The notes beneath the pieces are model-generated. The model was not told the origin of the DNA, ran no database searches, and saw only the letters and a list, made by a program, of their open reading frames with translations. A DNA stretch of 64,000 bases, taken from Lachnospiraceae bacterium UBA3692. Lineage in GTDB: Bacteria > Bacillota > Clostridia > Lachnospirales > Lachnospiraceae. Below are positions 41,210 through 50,949 of the stretch, one piece after another. Both the position numbers and the translations under genes were made by a program. The stretch covers positions 24,053 to 88,052 of the forward strand of contig DFIR01000023.1 of assembly GCA_002372815.1 (NCBI GenBank). Direction: 5' to 3'. Each line of letters begins with the position of its first letter. The first letter of the stretch is position 1.

Positions 41210-41948
41210 GGGATCCGTTCCTGCCGGCCGCCTGTCCGTCCCCGCGGTAGGAGTGATAGGTCTCCTTCTCACACATGGTGCAGACGCCGCTGAGGAAGAT
41301 ATGCCCGGGCCGGAGCCCTGCCGCCAGAAGATCGTCGCGGTTGATGGCCGCCGTATCCAGCAGATATTTCTGGTGTCCGTTCAGGACGCGGGACTTCTCC
41401 GCATAGGATCGCACATCCAGGCGGGCGCCGAAGAGACCGATCACGTCGTCCTCCACCTCAAAGCAGCAGCGGAGGATACTGGGGTTGATATAGGCCTCGA
41501 TATTCTCCGGACGGCATCCGTAGTGCGAGACCATCTTCTCCACGGCGCGCACGGTGATCCGGGCAAGCGTTCCGCGCCATCCGCTGTGAATATTGCCGAC
41601 GACGCCCTTATCCGGGTCGTAGAGAAAAACGCTCTGGCAGTCCGCGGTGCGGATCTCCAGCGCGACGCCCGGCAGATCGGTCAGCATGCCGTCCCCGTCA
41701 GGCAGTCCCCGCTCCAGATCGGCTTCCTCCACGATGTGCACGATATCGCTGTGGGTCTGCCGGCAGTGGACGACCTTCCGGAACCGGTATCCCAGGTCCG
41801 CTTCCACCTCCGCGTACAGACGCTGCCGCGCCTCTTCCTCTCCGTCCGGGATCAGGAAATCCATCGGACGTTTGGAATAGACAGCGAGGACCGGTCCCTT
41901 CGCGAGCCGGTCGAAAATATAGTATTTCTTCTCCAATCCAGTGTTCAT
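41190..41948 (-). CDS. pgeF: Laccase-domain protein PgeF (YfiH family)
   Basis: A 252-residue member of the multicopper-like family that acts as a peptidoglycan editing factor in E. coli and shows purine nucleoside phosphorylase/adenosine deaminase activity in other species. The metal/active-site segments are present: VVHCRQTHSDIV, RTADCQSVFLYDP and VGNIHSGWRGT, with conserved His and Cys residues. Length is normal. It is divergent from the esterase gene and convergent with yihY. Which of the reported activities applies cannot be read from sequence. Confidence 0.9.
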   Translation of the reverse strand: MNTGLEKKYYIFDRLAKGPVLAVYSKRPMDFLIPDGEEEARQRLYAEVEADLGYRFRKVVHCRQTHSDIVHIVEEADLERGLPDGDGMLTDLPGVALEIRTADCQSVFLYDPDKGVVGNIHSGWRGTLARITVRAVEKMVSHYGCRPENIEAYINPSILRCCFEVEDDVIGLFGARLDVRSYAEKSRVLNGHQKYLLDTAAINRDDLLAAGLRPGHIFLSGVCTMCEKETYHSYRGDGQAAGRNGSLICLRQ

Positions 41949-41995
41949 GTTATAATGGTCCTGTCATATCTTCTTTTGTTCCGGAGGTGCTTCTT

Positions 41996-42931
41996 ATGAA
42001 ACGTAAACGTCTGCCTGTCATTGCCGCAGCCGCGGCTGCCGCCGTCGCCGTGATCGCCGCCTCCGCGCGCCCGGTCACCGAGATGCTGTATCCCGTCGTA
42101 CTCAGAAGAGCTTTCAAGGCGAGCGATGATAAGCGCGATGCCGGCCTGACGCCCCCGGACGACATCGTGCGGATCACGGACCGCGCCTACGGCACGCATC
42201 CGATGCAGGTCCTCGATGTCTATTATCCGAAGGGGACGGCGGAGGCGCTCCCCACGATCGTCAGCGTTCACGGCGGGGGCTACGTCTACGGCGACAAGGA
42301 CCTCTATCAGTATTACTGCATGAATCTGGCGCAGCGGGGCTTCACGGTCGTCAACTTCTCCTACCGGCTCGCGCCGGACACGCGCTATCCCGCGCAGATC
42401 GAGGATGTGAACGCCGCCGTCAGCTGGGCGGCTGCCCATGCCGAAGAGCTGTTTATCGATACGGACAGGATGTTCTTCGTCGGCGATTCCGCGGGCGCGC
42501 AGCTTCTCAGCCAGTACGCGGCCGCTGTGACCGATCCGTCCTATGCGGAGGTCCTGCGGATGGAGATCCCGGCGATCCACATGCGCGCGATCGCGCTCAA
42601 CTGCGGCATGTACGAGCTGTCCGAACGGGATACGGCCGTCCGCTGCTACCTGACGAAGAAGGTCTCCGAGTACGGCGAAGAGCTGCGGATCCTCGACCAC
42701 GTCACGGAGAGCTATCCGCCTTCCTTTGTGATGAGCGCCTACGGAGATTTCCTCCTGGAGATGGCTGCGCCGATGAGCGAGCTCCTCACAGAGCGCCATG
42801 TCGAGAACGAACTGCATATCTACGGAGAGGAGGACCGCCCGCTCGGGCATGTGTTCCACCTGAACATCCGCTCGGAGGACGCGCGGCGCTGCAATGACGA
42901 GGAATGCGCCTTCTTCCGCAGGTATCTCTGA
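41996..42931 (+). CDS. Membrane-anchored alpha/beta hydrolase (HSL/acetyl-esterase type)
   Basis: A 311-residue hydrolase with an N-terminal hydrophobic anchor or signal (residues 7-24, Ala/Val-rich). The oxyanion-hole motif HGGGYVYG and the nucleophile elbow VGDSAGAQ (GDSAG) mark the hormone-sensitive-lipase-like family; the catalytic His appears to be in LGHVFHL near the end, with an Asp in MSAYGDFLLEM. It probably cleaves small acyl esters outside or at the membrane. The ATG at 41996 has CGGAGG upstream, and TATAAT occurs at 41951-41956. A terminator follows. Confidence 0.85.
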   Translation: MKRKRLPVIAAAAAAAVAVIAASARPVTEMLYPVVLRRAFKASDDKRDAGLTPPDDIVRITDRAYGTHPMQVLDVYYPKGTAEALPTIVSVHGGGYVYGDKDLYQYYCMNLAQRGFTVVNFSYRLAPDTRYPAQIEDVNAAVSWAAAHAEELFIDTDRMFFVGDSAGAQLLSQYAAAVTDPSYAEVLRMEIPAIHMRAIALNCGMYELSERDTAVRCYLTKKVSEYGEELRILDHVTESYPPSFVMSAYGDFLLEMAAPMSELLTERHVENELHIYGEEDRPLGHVFHLNIRSEDARRCNDEECAFFRRYL

Positions 42932-42961
42932 GGCAGCGCTCTCCTTCCCTTAAAAATCAGA

Positions 42962-43013
42962 AGACCCGGGGCAACCGGCCGGTCTGCGGCTGCGATTGCT
43001 CCGGGTCCTTTTT
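42962..43013 (+). terminator. Terminator of the esterase gene
   Basis: Arms 42962-42973 and 42995-43006 (GACCCGG.GCAA with TTGC.CCGGGTC, one mismatch), a 21-base loop and CTTTTTATT. Confidence 0.7.
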
Positions 43014-43038
43014 ATTCTATTTTCCGTTCTGTCGCCGT

Positions 43039-43935
43039 TCATTTCCGGTAGACCGGCTTCCGGGTCCGCAGTTCCTCGTAGAGCTCACAGTAGTTCCGGT
43101 AGCGGATCGGGTGGATCTTCCCGGCCTCCACGGCTTCCCGCACCCGGCAGGAGGGCTCGTGGATATGGACGCATCCGCCGAACCGGCAGGTCCCCTCGTA
43201 GGGGCCGAATTCCGGATAGCAGTACCGGAGCTGGTCCGCCTCCATCTCCTCCAGGAAGAGGGAGGTGAAGCCCGGCGTGTCCACCAGATAAGTGTCTGCA
43301 CCGGCTGAGAGCAGTTCGATATGGCGCGTGGTGTTCTTGCCCCGGGCGATCTTGCGGCTCAGTTCCCCGGTCTCCATGCGCGCCTCCGGGCACAGGGTGT
43401 TGATCAGCGTGGACTTGCCCGCGCCGCTCGGCCCGGTGATGACCGACGTCCTGCCTTCCAGGACTTTCCGCAGTTCTTCGATGCCTTCCCCCTGGTAGTT
43501 GCTCGCGAAGAGCACTCTGCAGCCGCAGTCCTCGTAAGTCTCCCTGAGCGCCTCGATCTCCTCTTTCCGCGCGAGATCTGTCTTGTTGAAGCACAGGACC
43601 GCCGGCAGTTCCTTTCTTTCCATCAGGATGAGGAAGCGGTCCAGCATGTTGTAGCTGGGGACGGGGTGCGTGATCGCGAACAGCAGCACCGCCTGGTCCA
43701 CGTTCGCCACATTCGGCCGCACCAGACTGTTCCTGCGCGGAAGGATGCGCATGACGCTGCCCTCCGGGGGAACGCTGACCGTATCGGTGATCTCGATCTC
43801 CACGTCGTCGCCGACCAGCGGTTTCTGTCCGAGTGCCCGGAACAGTCCGCGCGCGCGGCAGCGGTATGTGATCCCTTCCCGCGTATGGACTTCATAGAAG
43901 CCCGAGATGCTCTTGATGATCTTTCCCTGCTGCAT
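43039..43935 (-). CDS. rsgA: Ribosome small-subunit GTPase RsgA
   Basis: RsgA is a circularly permuted GTPase that checks maturation of the 30S subunit. The 298-residue product has an OB fold first, then the permuted motifs NKTD (CFNKTDLA, G4), GPSGAGKSTLIN (P-loop), DTPGF (G3), and a C-terminal zinc site (CRFGGCVHIHEPSC). It is the last gene of the long leftward run, three bases after prkC. The same neighbourhood (prpC-prkC-rsgA) is known from B. subtilis. Confidence 0.97.
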   Translation of the reverse strand: MQQGKIIKSISGFYEVHTREGITYRCRARGLFRALGQKPLVGDDVEIEITDTVSVPPEGSVMRILPRRNSLVRPNVANVDQAVLLFAITHPVPSYNMLDRFLILMERKELPAVLCFNKTDLARKEEIEALRETYEDCGCRVLFASNYQGEGIEELRKVLEGRTSVITGPSGAGKSTLINTLCPEARMETGELSRKIARGKNTTRHIELLSAGADTYLVDTPGFTSLFLEEMEADQLRYCYPEFGPYEGTCRFGGCVHIHEPSCRVREAVEAGKIHPIRYRNYCELYEELRTRKPVYRK

Positions 43936-43938
43936 GCT

Positions 43939-46260
43939 TCAGCCTTCCGGTGTGAACTGCAGGATCCGCGTCACTTTGTGCGTCTCCGTGCGGACGGTCG
44001 TCTCCGTATGAGGCTCCGCCTGGCCGCTCTCGCCGCCTTCTGTGCCTTCGGTGCCTTCACCGCCCTCTGTCCCGCCTTCATCCTCCGCGGGATCCACGAC
44101 GACCGTCTCCTCGATCTGCACGTCATAGGTCATCGTGAGGGTGGCGGTGTCGTATTTCACGCCGATGAAACCGACCGGATGCGGCATCTCCGAGGTCGTC
44201 GTGCTGAGGAGCACCTGTCCGTCCTCCCCCACGATCTGCAGGTGGACGCTCGTCCCGGCCTTGTAGTCCGGGTCCTCCTCCGCGGTCGGCGCCGGGATGT
44301 CCGCCGAATAGCTGTAGGTCATCTGGCCGCCCACCTCGATATCGATGAAGGAGCCCTCCTCCACGTATTCGCCTTCCTCGGCGCTCTGTCCGATCACCTT
44401 TCCGATGTCGGACGACGAGACATTCCTGTTCACTTCGACCGTGCCCAGCTTCAGCTTGAGCGACGCCAGCATGCTGCGGGCATCCCCTTCCGACATTCCG
44501 AGCAGGCTCGGCATGGCGACCTTGCCGGTCAGGTCAGGGCCTTTGCTGACCTCCAGCGTCACCGTGCTCTTGCGGTCCACCGAAGAGGTCGCGGCCGGAT
44601 CCTGCGAGATCACGCAGCCTTCCTCCACCTCTTCGCTGTAGCTCTCTTTGACCCGGACCTGGAAGTCCAGATCCTCCAGGCGCTGCCGCGCCTCATCCTC
44701 TGTCATGCCCACGACGTCCGGGACCCGGATGCCGTTGTTGCCGCAGACGGTCAGGATGACGGTGGAGCCCACCGCGACCTGTGTGCCCTCCTCGATGTCG
44801 CTGGAGATCACGGTCCCGGGTTCGAAGTCCTCCGACTCCCCGTAGACGATCTCCGGGATCAGGCCGAGCGCAGTCAGGCTGTCGCTGGCCTTCTCGCGGG
44901 TCTCCCCGACGACATGCGGCATGACGACCGTCGCTTCCACGGCGGTCTGCTGTTCGTTCTGCTCCCTGCCCGAGAGCATGCCCATGCGGCTGGCGGCGAT
45001 GACCATCACGATGATGCCGATCGCCACGCCGGCGAGGACTGTGAGGAATCTCGCCAGGTTCTCGATCCGCCGCTCGTCTTCCGGATCCGCGGCGGCGCCG
45101 TCCTCTCCGTAGTGCAGGCTGTCCCGGCCGCCCCGGTGCTCCGCAGCCGCGGCTGCACCGGCTCCGGAGGCACCGGCATTGTCCCTGCTTCCGGAACTGT
45201 TCGCGCCGCTCTGCGCCTCCTCGGAGGCTCTTCCCGCCGGCCCTTTTCCTGCAGCGGATGCTGCGGGGGCGGCGGCCTCTGCCTTCAGCACGGATGCTCC
45301 TGCCGCGGCGCCGATCGCGGCCTCCGCGATGTCAACGTTCTTCTGTTTCGCGAGTTCCTGGATCTCCCGCAGCTCCGTCTCGGAGAGCGGGCGGGTCTGG
45401 CTGAGGTCCACGGCCCCGGCCCTCTTGACGAAATTGCCTTCCGGCTCCTGCAGGGAGCGCTTCAGGTCGGCAAGGAGATCCGTCATGCCGGCATAGCGGC
45501 GGTCCGGGTTCTTCTCGCAGCATTTCAGGACGATCTGTTCGACACTGTAAGGGATCTGCGGCACTTCCTCCCTCGGGGAGGGCATCTCCTCCTGGATGTG
45601 CCGGATCGCGATCGCGACCGTCGTCTCCCCGTCGAAAGGCACATGGCCCGTGAGCATCTCGTACATCGTGACGCCCAGGGAGTACACGTCGCTCTTCTCA
45701 TCCGAGAATCCGCCGCGCGCCTGCTCCGGGGAAGTGTAGTGCACACTGCCCATCACGTTGGACGTGATGGTGTTGCTGGTCGCGGCCTTCGCGATGCCGA
45801 AGTCCGTCACCTTGACCTTCCCTTCCCGGGAGATCATGATGTTCTGCGGCTTGATGTCGCGGTGGATGATGTGGTTGCTGTGCGCGGCTTCCAGTCCCAT
45901 GGCGACCTGGATCGCGATGTTGACGGATTCGCGCACGCTGAGGCGTCCCTTGCGCAGGATATATTTCTTCAGTGTGAAGCCGTTGACCAGCTCCATCACG
46001 ATATAATAGATGCCGTCGTCCTCTCCGACGTCGTACACGTTGACGATGTTCGGATGGATCAGTCCCGCCGCCGCCTGCGCCTCCACACGGAACTTGGAGA
46101 CGAAGGTCTCGTTCTCCGAGAATTCCTGTTTCAGGATCTTCACGGCGACTTCTCTTCCGAGCGTGCGGTCCTTCGCTTTATATACATCGGCCATTCCGCC
46201 GTTGCCGACCTTGCCGAGGATCTCGTAGCGGTCTGCAATGATCATACCGATCTTAATCAT
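43939..46260 (-). CDS. prkC: PASTA-domain Ser/Thr protein kinase
   Basis: A 773-residue membrane kinase that senses wall fragments. The kinase domain covers about 1-270: glycine loop GKVGNGGMADVYKA, VAVKILK lysine, HRDIKPQNI catalytic loop, DFGIAK and GSVHYTSPEQARGG. An Ala/Gly/Ser-rich cytosolic linker follows, one membrane helix near 372-392, then three PASTA repeats outside (VMPHVVGETREKASDSLTAL, VPDVVGMTEDEARQRLEDL, MPSLLGMSEGDARSMLASL) and a unique C-terminal domain of about 120 residues. The ATG at 46258-46260 overlaps the phosphatase stop by eight bases. Confidence 0.97.
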   Translation of the reverse strand: MIKIGMIIADRYEILGKVGNGGMADVYKAKDRTLGREVAVKILKQEFSENETFVSKFRVEAQAAAGLIHPNIVNVYDVGEDDGIYYIVMELVNGFTLKKYILRKGRLSVRESVNIAIQVAMGLEAAHSNHIIHRDIKPQNIMISREGKVKVTDFGIAKAATSNTITSNVMGSVHYTSPEQARGGFSDEKSDVYSLGVTMYEMLTGHVPFDGETTVAIAIRHIQEEMPSPREEVPQIPYSVEQIVLKCCEKNPDRRYAGMTDLLADLKRSLQEPEGNFVKRAGAVDLSQTRPLSETELREIQELAKQKNVDIAEAAIGAAAGASVLKAEAAAPAASAAGKGPAGRASEEAQSGANSSGSRDNAGASGAGAAAAAEHRGGRDSLHYGEDGAAADPEDERRIENLARFLTVLAGVAIGIIVMVIAASRMGMLSGREQNEQQTAVEATVVMPHVVGETREKASDSLTALGLIPEIVYGESEDFEPGTVISSDIEEGTQVAVGSTVILTVCGNNGIRVPDVVGMTEDEARQRLEDLDFQVRVKESYSEEVEEGCVISQDPAATSSVDRKSTVTLEVSKGPDLTGKVAMPSLLGMSEGDARSMLASLKLKLGTVEVNRNVSSSDIGKVIGQSAEEGEYVEEGSFIDIEVGGQMTYSYSADIPAPTAEEDPDYKAGTSVHLQIVGEDGQVLLSTTTSEMPHPVGFIGVKYDTATLTMTYDVQIEETVVVDPAEDEGGTEGGEGTEGTEGGESGQAEPHTETTVRTETHKVTRILQFTPEG

Positions 46261-47002
46261 TCGCCACCTCCGTCCACGGGTCCACAAGGATCAGGCTGAT
46301 GTTGTCCTTGCCCCCGTTTTCATTGGCCTCTCTGATCAGACTGTCCGCCGCGAGCTCGAGGTCCGAGCAGTTGCGGATCACTTCCTCGATCTCCTCGTCG
46401 CGCAGCATGGTGGTCAGTCCGTCCGTGCAGAGGAGCACGATGTCCCCCCTCTTGAGCTGTGCGGTGTAGAAATCCACAAGCAGCCGGTCCTCCGCGCCGA
46501 CGGCGCGGGTGATCACGTTGCGCTCCGGATGCGTGCGGGCCTCTTCCCTGCCGATCGTTCCCGCGTCGACCATCTCCTGCACCATGCTGTGATCATGTGT
46601 GATCTGTTCCAGTCCTTCACTGCGAAGTATGTACAGGCGGCTGTCTCCGACGCTCCCGACCAGCAGTTCGCCTTCTTCGGAGATGGTGGCGGCGACCGCC
46701 GTCGTTCCCATTCCCAGCAGGAGGTGCCTGGCTGCCGCCAGTTCTCTCAGTTCCGCATTGGCAAGGCGCAGGCCGTGATCGATCAGGTCCCGGGGCTCCC
46801 TGCCCGTATCGGTCATCGCTTCCTTCACGAGCCTCTCGACCGTATACTGCGAGGCGAATTCCCCCGCTTCATGTCCGCCCATTCCGTCCGCGACGATATA
46901 CAGGTTGGGAAAGATCCCGACCTGTCCGCTGACTGCAAAGACATAATCCTGGTTTTTGGTGCGTCTGCGCCCCCGGTCTGTGCGTGAATACGATACCGGC
47001 AT
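46253..47002 (-). CDS. PP2C-type protein phosphatase (Stp/PrpC)
   Basis: A 249-residue metal-dependent phosphatase that reverses PrkC phosphorylation. It shows the metal-site motifs VADGMGGHEAGEFAS, AVAATISEEGELLVGSVGDSR-type sequence and CTDGLTTMLRDEEI, DNISLILVD. Length is normal. It starts nine bases after the rlmN stop (ATG at 47000-47002, with GAGGT upstream) and overlaps prkC, so kinase and phosphatase are made together. Confidence 0.96.
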   Translation of the reverse strand: MPVSYSRTDRGRRRTKNQDYVFAVSGQVGIFPNLYIVADGMGGHEAGEFASQYTVERLVKEAMTDTGREPRDLIDHGLRLANAELRELAAARHLLLGMGTTAVAATISEEGELLVGSVGDSRLYILRSEGLEQITHDHSMVQEMVDAGTIGREEARTHPERNVITRAVGAEDRLLVDFYTAQLKRGDIVLLCTDGLTTMLRDEEIEEVIRNCSDLELAADSLIREANENGGKDNISLILVDPWTEVAND

Positions 47003-47011
47003 ATACCTACC

Positions 47012-48052
47012 TCAAATCTGTTTTTCATCATGAAGACGGCGGTGCCTGAGCTGTCCGCAGGCACCGTCGATATCCCGGCCCATTACTCTCCTAATACTAA
47101 CATTTACACCGCTTTTTTCAAGTTTATTTTTGAAGGCCTGCACATCGCGGTCCTGCGGGTGGCGGTAACCGCGTTCCCGCACAGGGTTCACGGGGATCAG
47201 GTTGATATGGGCATGCAGCGGCGCGGCGAGTGCCGCGAGCTGGCGCACATCCTCCTCCGCGTCGTTGACGCCGCTGATCAGGGCATATTCGAACGTGATC
47301 TGCCGCCCCGTCTTCTCGAAATAGACCTTGCAGGCCTCCAGCAGTTCGGCGATCGTGTACCTGTTGGCGACCGGCATGATGCCGCGCCTCTTCTCGTCCG
47401 TCGCGGCGTGCAGCGAGAGGGCCAGGTTCACGGGGAGCCCCTCCCCGGCCAGCTTCCGGATCCCGTCCGGGAGGCCGCAGGTGGACACCGTGATCGCTCT
47501 CCGGCTCAGGTGCATGCCCTTCTCATCCGTCAGCAGACGGAGAAAACGGACCAGGTTCTCATAATTGTCCATCGGCTCCCCGGTCCCCATGACGACCACG
47601 TGGGTGACGGGTTCGCCGGTGGTCCTCCGGATCTCGTAGATCTGTTCCAGCATCTCCGAAGGGAGGAGGTCCCTCTCCAGTCCCTCCAGGGTGGAGGCGC
47701 AGAATTTACAGCCCATCCGGCATCCCACCTGGGAGGAGATGCAGACACTGTTGCCGAATTTGTAGCGCATGAGGACGCTCTCGACGAGGCATCCGTCCGG
47801 CATGGCGAACAGGTATTTCTCCGTGCCGTCCCGCGAGACCTGCCGTTCGCGGATCTCCGCGCAGGTGAGCGGCAGTTCCTCCGCCAGGCGGGCCCTGAGG
47901 GCTGCGGGCAGATTCGTCATCTCGTCATAGTTCCTGGCTGCCTTCTCATGCATCCAGGAGAAGATCTGCCCCGCGCGGTACGCCGGCTGTCCCATTGCGG
48001 CCAGCACTTCCGCGATCTCCCCGCGGGTCATCGATCTGAGATCCTTATCCAT
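47012..48052 (-). CDS. rlmN: 23S rRNA A2503 / tRNA A37 C2-methyltransferase RlmN
   Basis: A radical-SAM methyltransferase of 346 residues. The [4Fe-4S] motif is CRMGCKFCAST; the SAM-binding GTGEPMDNY and the conserved catalytic-cysteine motif VSTCGLPDGI are present, as is NLALSLHAA. The start is the ATG at 48050-48052 (MDKDLRSM) behind AGAGGT; the open frame extends upstream but overlaps rsmB without its own site. It lies 14 bases after rsmB. Confidence 0.96.
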   Translation of the reverse strand: MDKDLRSMTRGEIAEVLAAMGQPAYRAGQIFSWMHEKAARNYDEMTNLPAALRARLAEELPLTCAEIRERQVSRDGTEKYLFAMPDGCLVESVLMRYKFGNSVCISSQVGCRMGCKFCASTLEGLERDLLPSEMLEQIYEIRRTTGEPVTHVVVMGTGEPMDNYENLVRFLRLLTDEKGMHLSRRAITVSTCGLPDGIRKLAGEGLPVNLALSLHAATDEKRRGIMPVANRYTIAELLEACKVYFEKTGRQITFEYALISGVNDAEEDVRQLAALAAPLHAHINLIPVNPVRERGYRHPQDRDVQAFKNKLEKSGVNVSIRRVMGRDIDGACGQLRHRRLHDEKQI

Positions 48053-48066
48053 GAAGACCTCTCTTC

Positions 48067-49431
48067 TCATTCCTGTGTTTTTATGAACCGGGCGATGAAG
48101 AAACCGTCCGTCCCGTGCACGTGCGGCAGCAGCTGCAGCATGTTTCCCTGCACGCTGTCCTTCACACGGGGCAGATCCGGCATATACGGGAGCAGGCTGT
48201 CCGGACGCAGTCCGAGCTCCTCCTGTATGAAGGCCGCCGTCTCTTCGTTCTCCTCCCTGCTGATCGTGCAGGTGCTGTAGATGAGCGTCCCGCCGGGCTT
48301 CAGCAGCGCCGTGCTCTCCCGCAGGATCTGCTTCTGCAGGGCCGCGAGCGCCGAGATCTCCTCCGGCGTCACCCGGTATTTGATATCCCTCTTGCGTCCC
48401 ATGACGCCGAGTCCGCTGCAGGGGACGTCGCACAGCAGCACGTCAGCCGTCCCCCGTTCGGAGACCGGCACGGGCTGCGAGGCATCCCTGCACCGCACCT
48501 GCACATTGGCGAGGTGCATTCTCTGGATATTCTCCAGCATGCGCTCCGTCCGCTTCTCGGAGAGATCGCAGGCGTACACGGTTCCGCCCTTTCCGGATGC
48601 CTCCAGGATGCCGGCGGCGTGCATAGCCTTGCCTCCGGGCGCGGCGCACACATCACAGACCGTCTCGCCGCCCTGCAGGCCCGCCGCCTCCACGACGAAC
48701 ATGCTGCTCTCGTCCTGCACCGTCCACAGCCCCTCCGCGTATCCGGGGAGTCTGCGGAGATCTCCGGATGCCTGCAGGTACCGGCTGTAAGGCCAGATCG
48801 CCGCGGGCCGGATCTGTGCGCCGGCCTCCCGGATCCGCTCCTCGAGCTGCGCCTGCTCCGCCTCAGGCAAGCCGCTGCGCATGCGGATCGTGACGGGCCG
48901 GGGCTCCATCATGGCGCCGAGAAGCGCTTTCGTCTCCTCGGTCCCGAACCGCCGCGTGAAGAGATCCACGATCCACGCAGGTGTGGAATAGCGCACCTCG
49001 AGCGGAAGATCCTCCGCGTCTCGGAAGCCTCCCTGCTGTTTCTCCCTGGCCACGCGCCGCAGGAGTCCGTTGACGTATCCCGACAGGCCGGCCGCGCCGC
49101 TCTCCTTCGCGAGACGGACGGCCTCGCTGCACGCAGCTGCGTCCGGTACACCGTCCATATACAGGATCTCGTAGATCCCCATGCGGAGGATGCAGCGGAT
49201 CTGCGGTCTGCGGGTCTGTTTCTTCCCGGTGCTGAAACGGTCGATCACCGCGTCCAGCTCGATGCGCCGCTCGGTCACACCCTCCGCCAGACGCTTCATA
49301 TAGGCTCTCTGCGAGGCCGGAAGATCCGCGCACTTATCGAGCATCTCCTTGATCCGCAGGTGGCTGTAGGATCCGCCTCTCTCAAGCTCCGTGAGACACT
49401 GCAGGACGCGCTTTCTAGTATCTGCCGTCAT
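48067..49431 (-). CDS. rsmB: 16S rRNA m5C967 methyltransferase RsmB
   Basis: A 454-residue protein with an N-terminal NusB-like RNA-binding domain (residues 1-140) and a C-terminal SAM-dependent methyltransferase. It has CDVCAAPGGKAMHAA (SAM loop), DVPCSGLGVMG and the nucleophile motif YSTCTISREENEE. GGAG precedes the ATG. It is 18 bases downstream of fmt, the usual arrangement. Confidence 0.96.
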   Translation of the reverse strand: MTADTRKRVLQCLTELERGGSYSHLRIKEMLDKCADLPASQRAYMKRLAEGVTERRIELDAVIDRFSTGKKQTRRPQIRCILRMGIYEILYMDGVPDAAACSEAVRLAKESGAAGLSGYVNGLLRRVAREKQQGGFRDAEDLPLEVRYSTPAWIVDLFTRRFGTEETKALLGAMMEPRPVTIRMRSGLPEAEQAQLEERIREAGAQIRPAAIWPYSRYLQASGDLRRLPGYAEGLWTVQDESSMFVVEAAGLQGGETVCDVCAAPGGKAMHAAGILEASGKGGTVYACDLSEKRTERMLENIQRMHLANVQVRCRDASQPVPVSERGTADVLLCDVPCSGLGVMGRKRDIKYRVTPEEISALAALQKQILRESTALLKPGGTLIYSTCTISREENEETAAFIQEELGLRPDSLLPYMPDLPRVKDSVQGNMLQLLPHVHGTDGFFIARFIKTQE

Positions 49432-49449
49432 ATCGCACTCCGTTCCGTA

Positions 49450-50400
49450 TCAGCCCAGCACCGCGCCGGTCCCGATCCTCGCGCCGCGCAGATACGCGTC
49501 GGCGGGCATGCGCTTCTTGCCTTCCGGCTGCACTTCCGTGAGGACCAGCAGGCCGTCCCCGGTCTGCACGACGGGTCCCTGCCGGTCGATCCGCACGATC
49601 GTGCCTGCGGGGGCAGGTTCCGTCTCTCCGGCGCTCTCCCCTGTTACGGGCAGCGCCGCCCAGACCTTGAGCCGCCTGCCGTCGACGGATGTGCGGGCGC
49701 AGGGCCAGGAATTCAGTCCCCGGATCTGCCGGTCGATCTCCTGCGCGCTGCGGGACCAGTCGATCTCACCCATCTCGCTGTGGAGCATGGCGGCGTAGGT
49801 CGCCTCCGCGTCGTTCTGGACTGTGCGGGTCACCGTGCCGGCCTCGATCTGCGGAATGGTCTCCAGAAGGAGCTTCGCGCCGAGATCCGCCAGTTTCTCA
49901 TACAGGCTGTCCGCGGTCTCGCGGTCATCGAGCGGGATGCGGGCCTGCGTCAGGATGTCCCCGGTGTCCAGTCCTGCATCCATCTGCATGATGGTCACGC
50001 CGGATTCCTTCTGCCCGTCCAGCACCGCCCGCTGGATCGGGGCCGCGCCCCTGTACGCCGGCAGGAGGGATGCGTGGACGTTGATGCACCCGTATTTCGG
50101 CAGTTCCAGGAGGTTCTTCGGCAGGATCTGGCCGAAGGCAGCGACGACGATCAGGTCCGGCGCCTCCTGCGCGATCCGCTCAAACGCGCCGTCCTGCCGC
50201 AGCCTCTCCGGCTGAAAGACGGGGATCCCCCGCTGCAGGGCATATTCCTTCACGGGCGGCATGACCACGCTCCTGCCGCGCCCCTTCTGCCTGTCCGGCT
50301 GCGTGACGGCCAGCGTCACGGGATAGCCGTTCTCGGAAAGCGCCGTCAGCACCCGCACTGCCAGGTCCGGTGTCCCCATGAATACGATCCGTTCGATCAT
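49450..50400 (-). CDS. fmt: Methionyl-tRNA formyltransferase
   Basis: Fmt formylates initiator Met-tRNA. The 316-residue product shows IVFMGTPDLAVRVL at the start, the formyl-THF-binding core with INVHASLLPAYRGAAPIQ (catalytic Asn/His) and DAGLDTGDIL (Asp), then an OB-fold C-terminal domain. Its start overlaps the def stop by four bases (ATGA), as expected for the def-fmt pair. Confidence 0.98.
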   Translation of the reverse strand: MIERIVFMGTPDLAVRVLTALSENGYPVTLAVTQPDRQKGRGRSVVMPPVKEYALQRGIPVFQPERLRQDGAFERIAQEAPDLIVVAAFGQILPKNLLELPKYGCINVHASLLPAYRGAAPIQRAVLDGQKESGVTIMQMDAGLDTGDILTQARIPLDDRETADSLYEKLADLGAKLLLETIPQIEAGTVTRTVQNDAEATYAAMLHSEMGEIDWSRSAQEIDRQIRGLNSWPCARTSVDGRRLKVWAALPVTGESAGETEPAPAGTIVRIDRQGPVVQTGDGLLVLTEVQPEGKKRMPADAYLRGARIGTGAVLG

Positions 50401-50891
50401 TCCGCCTCTTCCTCTTCTTCAGGTTCTTCCACGTCCTGCAGGCCGCCTTCCACGAGTTCCACGTAGAGATGGCCGTCCAGGTGGTCCAGCTCGTGGCAGA
50501 TCGCCCTCGCCAGAAGGTCCTCGCCTTCCAGCTCAAAGGTCTCCATGTCCTCATTCTGCGCGCGCACCACCACGTGCTGCGGGCGCGTGACCTGGCCCTG
50601 CTTGCCGGGCACGGACAGGCAGCCTTCCATGCCGGTCTGCTCGCCGTCCTTCTCGATGATCTCCGGATTGATCAGCACATAAGGGGTGTCCTGATCCTCG
50701 GAGACATCGATGACCACGATCCTCTTGAGGATGCCCACCTGCGGCGCGGCAAGGCCGACGCCGTAAGCACTGTACATGGTCTCCAGCATGTCCTCCACAA
50801 GCTGGCGCAGCCTGGGAGTCATCTCCTTGACTTCCTTTGCGCGCTTCGTCAGGACCTCTTCCCCCATCTCGCGAATATTTCTGATCGCCAT
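50397..50891 (-). CDS. def: Peptide deformylase
   Basis: Def removes the formyl group from nascent peptides. The 164-residue metalloenzyme has all three motifs: GVGLAAPQVG, EGCLSVPG and HELDHLDG, the last with the metal-binding histidines. GGATTACA precedes the ATG. An acidic Glu tail (EEPEEEEEAE) ends the protein. It is coupled to fmt. Confidence 0.98.
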   Translation of the reverse strand: MAIRNIREMGEEVLTKRAKEVKEMTPRLRQLVEDMLETMYSAYGVGLAAPQVGILKRIVVIDVSEDQDTPYVLINPEIIEKDGEQTGMEGCLSVPGKQGQVTRPQHVVVRAQNEDMETFELEGEDLLARAICHELDHLDGHLYVELVEGGLQDVEEPEEEEEAE

Positions 50892-50949
50892 TGTAATCCT
50901 TTCTGATTCTGTGTGTGTTCCTTATATATCTCTTCGACCGTCCTGCCGC

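Noticed and set aside
43321..46299. A 992-codon plus-strand frame opposite rsgA and prkC
   Set aside because: It runs antisense across two certain genes and has the Arg/His/Asp composition of an antisense shadow.
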